A stretch of DNA of 5,033 bases from an uncultured Collinsella sp. (lineage in GTDB: Bacteria > Actinomycetota > Coriobacteriia > Coriobacteriales > Coriobacteriaceae): contig URWM01000135.1 of the NCBI GenBank assembly GCA_900551655.1, positions 1-5,033 on the forward strand. Reading direction: 5' to 3'. The notes beneath the pieces are model-generated. The model saw nothing but the letters and a program-made list of their open reading frames with translations, had not been told where the DNA came from and ran no database searches. Both the position numbers and the translations under genes were made by a program. Position 1 is the stretch's first letter; each line of letters starts with the position of its first letter. Below are positions 1 through 5,033 of this stretch, one piece after another.

Positions 1-1626
1 GCGCATCTCTTCCTTGATGACGCCCAGGATTTTCTCCTCGTGCGCCAACAGGTCCTCGTAGTAGGCGATGGCGCGGCGCAAGCCGTCCAGCTCTTCCTGA
101 ATCTTGTCGCGCTCCAGGCCGGTCAGGCGGCGGAGCTTCATCTCGAGGATGGCCGTAGTCTGCTCGGGCGTAAAGCCAAAGCGCTCGATCAGGCGACTGC
201 TGGCCTCAGAGTCGGTCTGCGAGGAGCGGATGATGCTGATGACCTCGTCGATATGGTCGAGAGCCATCAGGTAGCCCTCGAGGATGTGGGCACGCGCCTG
301 GGCCTTCTTGAGGTCAAAGCGGGTGCGTCGGGTGACGACGTCGACCTGGTGGTCGATATAGTGCTGCAGCATCTCGCGCAGGCTCAGGCATTTGGGAACG
401 CCGTTGACGAGTGCCAGGTTGTTGGCGCCAAAGGTCGTCTGCAGCGAGGTGTACTTATACAGATTGTTGAGCACGACCTGCGGAATGACGCCCTTCTTGA
501 GCTCGATGACCAGACGGATGCCCTTCTGGTTGGACTCATCGCGCATATCCGAGATGCCCTCGATGCGCTTGTCGTTGACGAGCTGGGCGATCTTCTCCTG
601 CAGGGTGCCCTTGTTGACCATGTAGGGAATCTCGGTAAAGACCAAGCGGCTGCGGCCGGTCTTGGTGGACTCCACGTGTGCCTTGGCACGCACGGTAATG
701 GAGCCGCGACCGGTCTCGTAGCTCTGCTTAATGCCGGCGCTGCCCATGATGATGGCACCGGTGGGGAAGTCCGGACCGGGCATGATCTGCATGAGCTCGT
801 CGACGGTGGCGTCGGGGTTGTCGATTAGGTAGCACGTGGCTTCAATCGCCTCGGTGAGGTTGTGCGGGGCGATGTTGGTGGCCATGCCGACGGCGATACC
901 CTGGCTGCCGTTGACCAGCAGGTTGGGGAAGCGCGCGGGCAGCGCCACGGGCTCGGCGAGCGACTCGTCGTAGTTGGGCTGCCAGTCGACGGTATCCTTC
1001 TGCAGGTCACGTAGCAGCTCCATGGCGGGCTTTGCTAGGCGGCTCTCGGTGTAACGCATGGCGGCGGCGCCATCGCCATCGATGTTGCCGAAGTTACCGT
1101 GGCCGTCGATGAGCGGTGTGCGCATGGAGAACCACTGCGCCAGGCGGACCATGGCCTCATAGACCGCGGAGTCGCCGTGCGGATGGTACTTACCGATAAC
1201 TTCGCCGACCGTCCAGGCCGACTTCTTATGTGGGCGGTTGGGGTAGATGCCGCTCTCGTTCATCGCGTACAGGATGCGGCGGTGTACCGGCTTTAAGCCG
1301 TCGCGCACGTCCGGCAGGGCGCGCGCCGTGATAACCGACATCGAATACTCGATGAACGACTGCTTCATCTCGCGACCGAACTCCGAAATCTGGAGCTGGC
1401 CGCCGTTTATATCCTCGCCGGCAGAGGCACCACGGTCGACTTCGCCAAAGCTCTCCTCGAGCTCGGCGTCGTCCTCCTCCTCATCATCATCGGCATCGGG
1501 GTTATAGGCGTCCGGATCGCCGTCCTCGCCCTGCTCAGCGCGGGCAAGCAGGCGCTTCAGATCATCGGGCATACCAGCGTCGCCGGCCTCGTCCATACCC
1601 TCGTTGTTGTTGATATCGTCTGCCAC
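1..1626 (-). CDS. gyrA: DNA gyrase subunit A, N-terminal part (truncated by the window edge)
   Basis: GyrA is the DNA breakage-reunion subunit of cytoplasmic DNA gyrase and works as A2B2 with GyrB. I translated 542 codons without a stop; the frame runs off the left edge inside the coiled-coil region, so the rest of the N-terminal domain and the whole C-terminal beta-pinwheel are outside the window. Visible landmarks are [15 protein letters not shown] (103-117), [13 protein letters not shown] (145-157), [18 protein letters not shown] with the presumed catalytic Tyr192 (E. coli Tyr122; codon 1051-1053), and [20 protein letters not shown] (236-255). The alignment to E. coli GyrA is gap-free from about residue 83 to at least the catalytic tyrosine, with an offset of +70. 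The quinolone-determining positions are Ser153 and Glu157 (E. coli 83 and 87), the unmutated type for Gram-positives. Residues 1-75 form an unusual acidic extension. The GTG start at 1626 follows a GAGGAGG site and an in-frame stop lies just upstream of it. The gene lies 178 bp downstream of gyrB. Confidence 0.97.
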   Translation of the reverse strand, partial: MADDINNNEGMDEAGDAGMPDDLKRLLARAEQGEDGDPDAYNPDADDDEEEDDAELEESFGEVDRGASAGEDINGGQLQISEFGREMKQSFIEYSMSVITARALPDVRDGLKPVHRRILYAMNESGIYPNRPHKKSAWTVGEVIGKYHPHGDSAVYEAMVRLAQWFSMRTPLIDGHGNFGNIDGDGAAAMRYTESRLAKPAMELLRDLQKDTVDWQPNYDESLAEPVALPARFPNLLVNGSQGIAVGMATNIAPHNLTEAIEATCYLIDNPDATVDELMQIMPGPDFPTGAIIMGSAGIKQSYETGRGSITVRAKAHVESTKTGRSRLVFTEIPYMVNKGTLQEKIAQLVNDKRIEGISDMRDESNQKGIRLVIELKKGVIPQVVLNNLYKYTSLQTTFGANNLALVNGVPKCLSLREMLQHYIDHQVDVVTRRTRFDLKKAQARAHILEGYLMALDHIDEVISIIRSSQTDSEASSRLIERFGFTPEQTTAILEMKLRRLTGLERDKIQEELDGLRRAIAYYEDLLAHEEKILGVIKEEMR

Positions 1627-1702
1627 GTTACCTCCTCATGGTTTGCGTGGTCCATTAGTTCCCTACCACGGAGACGGATTACCGGGAACACCGGATAACC
1701 CT
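1627..1702 (-). other. gyrA leader with overlapping short inverted repeats
   Basis: This non-coding stretch lies between the large palindrome and gyrA. It holds three short inverted repeats: CGTGGT/ACCACG (1646-1651 with 1665-1670), GTTCCC/GGGAAC (1658-1663 with 1684-1689) and CCGG/CCGG (1682-1685 with 1691-1694). The first two are interleaved, so together they could only form a pseudoknot. The second and third share bases and exclude each other. No T-tract follows any of them, so none is an intrinsic terminator. I see no convincing promoter here. The arms are short enough to arise by chance in GC-rich DNA. Confidence 0.3.
1631..1637 (-). promoter_or_regulatory. gyrA ribosome binding site
   Basis: The minus strand reads GAGGAGG, then a 4-nt spacer (TAAC), then GTG at 1626-1624. 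It decides the GTG start: the gyrA frame has a TGA stop overlapping this site, so no upstream start is possible. The next in-frame ATG codons, residues 11 and 19, have no comparable site. The short spacer and GTG-GCA beginning are the same as in gyrB. Confidence 0.85.
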
Positions 1703-3884
<2,182 letters not shown>

Positions 3885-3887
<3 letters not shown>

Positions 3888-3914
3888 AAAATACCCTCGG
3901 GAACGAGGGTATTT
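3885..3914 (-). terminator. intrinsic terminator of the recF-DUF721 unit
   Basis: On the minus strand an 11-bp perfect stem (AAATACCCTCG 3914-3904 in reverse, paired with CGAGGGTATTT) closes a 4-nt TTCC loop (3903-3900). The last stem bases run into seven consecutive T residues (3891-3885). The core CCCTCG-TTCC-CGAGGG followed by the T-tract is a textbook Rho-independent terminator. It begins 26 bp after the DUF721 stop. The plus strand has only three T residues after the stem, so it acts in one direction. It separates recF-DUF721 transcription from gyrB. Confidence 0.92.
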
Positions 3915-3940
3915 GGCTCTACAAGGCCACCAGATGCGAT

Positions 3941-4504
3941 TTAAGGCTCTTTTTTGCTTTGCACGCCCTTGGCCCACTCGGCACTGGCTCTCATGGCATT
4001 CTCGAGGGCCTCGCGCAGTTTTTGGTCTTCGATGGGTGCCACTTGGCGCTCAATCTCGGTGCGCTCGGCCTCACTTAGGTCGGCGTGCGGGGCCGGCGGG
4101 CGCTCGGTCGTCGCCGGGCGCAGGCGCTCCTTGGCGGCGGGCGGCGTGTGACCGGGTGCGGTGGTTTTGAACACCAGGCCGTCCACATGTGCGCCGGCGC
4201 GCTCCATACGTGCGCGGATGATCTCGCGCAACAGCGTCATTTCCTGCGTCCACGAGGGCGAATCGAGATATACCAGCAGTTCATTGGACTCGGGCAGGTA
4301 GCGCAGGCCCGTCACATGGCGTCCCTCGCGCGTGCCCGAGCACACCGCATTCCAGGCGCGATAGACCGCACGAGATTCCTCTGCAGCCTCCATCTGCGCG
4401 CGGCGCTCAGGTGTCGCGGCCGCCAGGATGCGCTGGCGCTCGGCATCCAAAAAGCCGCCAAAGGCAACCGTTCCGTTCTCGCGCTCGTAATTAGCACGTC
4501 TCAC
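3941..4504 (-). CDS. DUF721 / DciA-like replication protein
   Basis: This 187-residue protein is of the DUF721 family, which includes DciA, the proposed loader or operator of the DnaB replicative helicase in bacteria lacking DnaC or DnaI. The family core is recognisable at about residues 47-113: YRAWNAV with Trp51, then LRYLPESNELLVYLDSPSW with Trp85, QEMTLLREIIRARM, and a final strand ending GLVFKT. This W...L.V.v.S..W..E pattern is the family signature. A Pro/Ala-rich linker (about 114-142) and a charged helical C-terminal segment (about 143-180) follow. The GTG start at 4504 has an AAGGTGG site 9 nt upstream, and an in-frame TGA at 4513-4511 excludes earlier starts. The start lies inside the end of recF (14-bp overlap), suggesting translational coupling. 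Position between recF and gyrB matches the actinobacterial arrangement. The helicase role is known for family members and inferred here. Confidence 0.88.
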   Translation of the reverse strand: MRRANYERENGTVAFGGFLDAERQRILAAATPERRAQMEAAEESRAVYRAWNAVCSGTREGRHVTGLRYLPESNELLVYLDSPSWTQEMTLLREIIRARMERAGAHVDGLVFKTTAPGHTPPAAKERLRPATTERPPAPHADLSEAERTEIERQVAPIEDQKLREALENAMRASAEWAKGVQSKKEP

Positions 4505-4985
4505 CCATGCTCACCACCTTGGCTCGATCAAGCAGGTCATCGGTAAAGTATCCCAGGTTGGTCGTGGTTATGACCGTCTGGATATCATCGCCGATCAGCC
4601 GCAGAAAAGCACCGCGGCGCTCGCCGTCGAGCTCGCTCATCACGTCGTCCAAAAGCAGCAGCGGAGCAGTACCCAGAACATCGCGAGCCACGGCCACCTC
4701 GGCCACCTTCCAGGCCAGAACCAACGTTCGCTGCTGTCCTTGGCTGGCAAATGAACGAGCGGAGCGACCCGCCACGGTAAATTCAATCTCGTCGCGATGC
4801 GGTCCCACCAACGTCACGCCGCGGCGAATTTCCTCGTCGGCGTGCTCATCAAGGGCGGCCAGCATGCGCTCGTACGCCCAGCCCTTCAGCTCTTCGCGAT
4901 CCTCGACCTGTGGCAAATCCCCCAGCGTGGACGCATAGGACACGTTGGCGGCTTCACCGGACGCCACTTGCCCATAGGCAGTACG
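4491..4985 (-). CDS. recF: DNA replication and repair protein RecF, C-terminal part (truncated by the contig end)
   Basis: RecF is an SMC/ABC-type ATPase that binds DNA at single-strand gaps and helps RecO and RecR load RecA. Only the last 164 residues are present, under half of a usual 360-400-residue RecF; the Walker A domain lies beyond the contig end. Visible motifs are the RecF-typical VTLVGPHRDE, the ABC signature SQGQQRT, and the Walker B plus D-loop LLLLDDVMSELD. The segment VITTTNLGYF near the end fits the switch-region strand. The gene ends at TAA (4493-4491), 14 bp inside the DUF721 gene. The first real codon is CGT (4985-4983). Residues read upstream of it (MYKRQ) come from sequencing adapter and are not protein sequence. 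Confidence 0.95.
   Translation of the reverse strand, partial: RTAYGQVASGEAANVSYASTLGDLPQVEDREELKGWAYERMLAALDEHADEEIRRGVTLVGPHRDEIEFTVAGRSARSFASQGQQRTLVLAWKVAEVAVARDVLGTAPLLLLDDVMSELDGERRGAFLRLIGDDIQTVITTTNLGYFTDDLLDRAKVVSMGETC
4514..4520 (-). promoter_or_regulatory. DUF721 gene ribosome binding site inside recF
   Basis: The minus strand reads AAGGTGG, one mismatch from AAGGAGG, 9 nt before the GTG at 4504-4502. It lies within the last codons of recF, so ribosomes finishing recF pass over it. It supports the GTG start; the nearby ATG at 4508 is in the recF frame. Confidence 0.55.
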
Positions 4986-5033
4986 CTGTCTCTTATACAC
5001 ATCTCCGAGCCCACGAGACGTAGAGGAATCTCG
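4986..5033 (+). other. Illumina Nextera adapter read-through (non-genomic)
   Basis: The last 48 bases are a library adapter, not chromosome. Positions 4986-5004 are the 19-bp Tn5 mosaic end CTGTCTCTTATACACATCT. Positions 5005-5019 are CCGAGCCCACGAGAC of the Nextera read-2 adapter. Positions 5020-5027, GTAGAGGA, sit where the 8-base i7 index belongs and from memory equal index N712. Positions 5028-5033, ATCTCG, begin the P7 sequence. On the minus strand this region encodes the known artefact MYKRQ starting at a GTG. It is not a natural Tn5 or IS50 end, since index and P7 follow directly. Confidence 0.98.

Noticed and set aside
40..828. A 262-codon plus-strand open frame opposite gyrA
   Set aside because: It is the antisense shadow of a conserved GyrA frame that I translated without interruption. 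It has no recognisable domain.
1051..1170. Possible quinolone-resistance changes in GyrA
   Set aside because: The positions equivalent to E. coli 83 and 87 are Ser and Glu, the usual susceptible residues in Gram-positives. GyrB's EGDSAGG and LPLRGKI are also unmutated.
4085..4546. A 153-codon plus-strand open frame opposite the DUF721 gene
   Set aside because: The minus-strand gene has family motifs, a ribosome binding site and operon context. The plus-strand frame has none of these.
4986..5000. GTG start giving RecF the N-terminus MYKRQ
   Set aside because: These codons are the Tn5 mosaic end of the Nextera adapter, and the fragment lacks the RecF N-terminal half including Walker A.
4986..5004. 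A natural Tn5/IS50 transposon end
   Set aside because: The mosaic end is an engineered hybrid and is followed directly by the Nextera read-2 adapter, index and P7 bases.

Overview
The window is the end of a draft contig carrying the chromosomal replication-initiation/gyrase neighbourhood of a high-GC Gram-positive bacterium. All genes are read from the minus strand, in the order (upstream to downstream) recF (3' part only) - DUF721/DciA-like gene - gyrB - gyrA (5' part only). This gene order is the classical actinobacterial dnaA-dnaN-recF-DUF721-gyrB-gyrA cluster next to oriC. The high GC content, the wording of the GyrB N-terminus ([17 protein letters not shown]) and GTG starts behind AGGAGG sites suggest the class Coriobacteriia, probably Collinsella or a close relative. 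That placement is recognition from memory, not a database result.

Layout by position: 1-1626, gyrA, N-terminal 542 codons, running off the left edge. 1627-1702, gyrA leader with the ribosome binding site and short overlapping inverted repeats. 1703-1809, a long imperfect palindrome that includes the gyrB stop codon. 1805-3835, complete gyrB. 3836-3940, intergenic region with gyrB's ribosome binding site and a textbook intrinsic terminator (3885-3914) that closes the recF-DUF721 unit. 3941-4504, complete DUF721/DciA-like gene. 4491-4985, the C-terminal 164 codons of recF, overlapping the DUF721 start by 14 bp. 4986-5033 is not genomic: it is Illumina Nextera transposase adapter read-through (mosaic end, read-2 adapter, i7 index, start of P7).

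The genes fit together functionally. GyrB and GyrA form the A2B2 gyrase that introduces negative supercoils ahead of forks and at the origin. The DUF721 protein belongs to the DciA group of putative replicative-helicase loaders/operators. RecF works in single-strand gap repair at stalled forks. The terminator indicates that gyrB(A) is uncoupled from the recF-DUF721 transcript, so it needs its own promoter; only a weak candidate is visible.

This is core genome and I see no new multi-gene system. The items worth a second look are the 107-bp palindrome between gyrB and gyrA, the roughly 70-residue acidic extension on GyrA, a small ORF with a good ribosome binding site overlapping the gyrA start, and the adapter at the right end, which creates a false 'MYKRQ' protein start on RecF.
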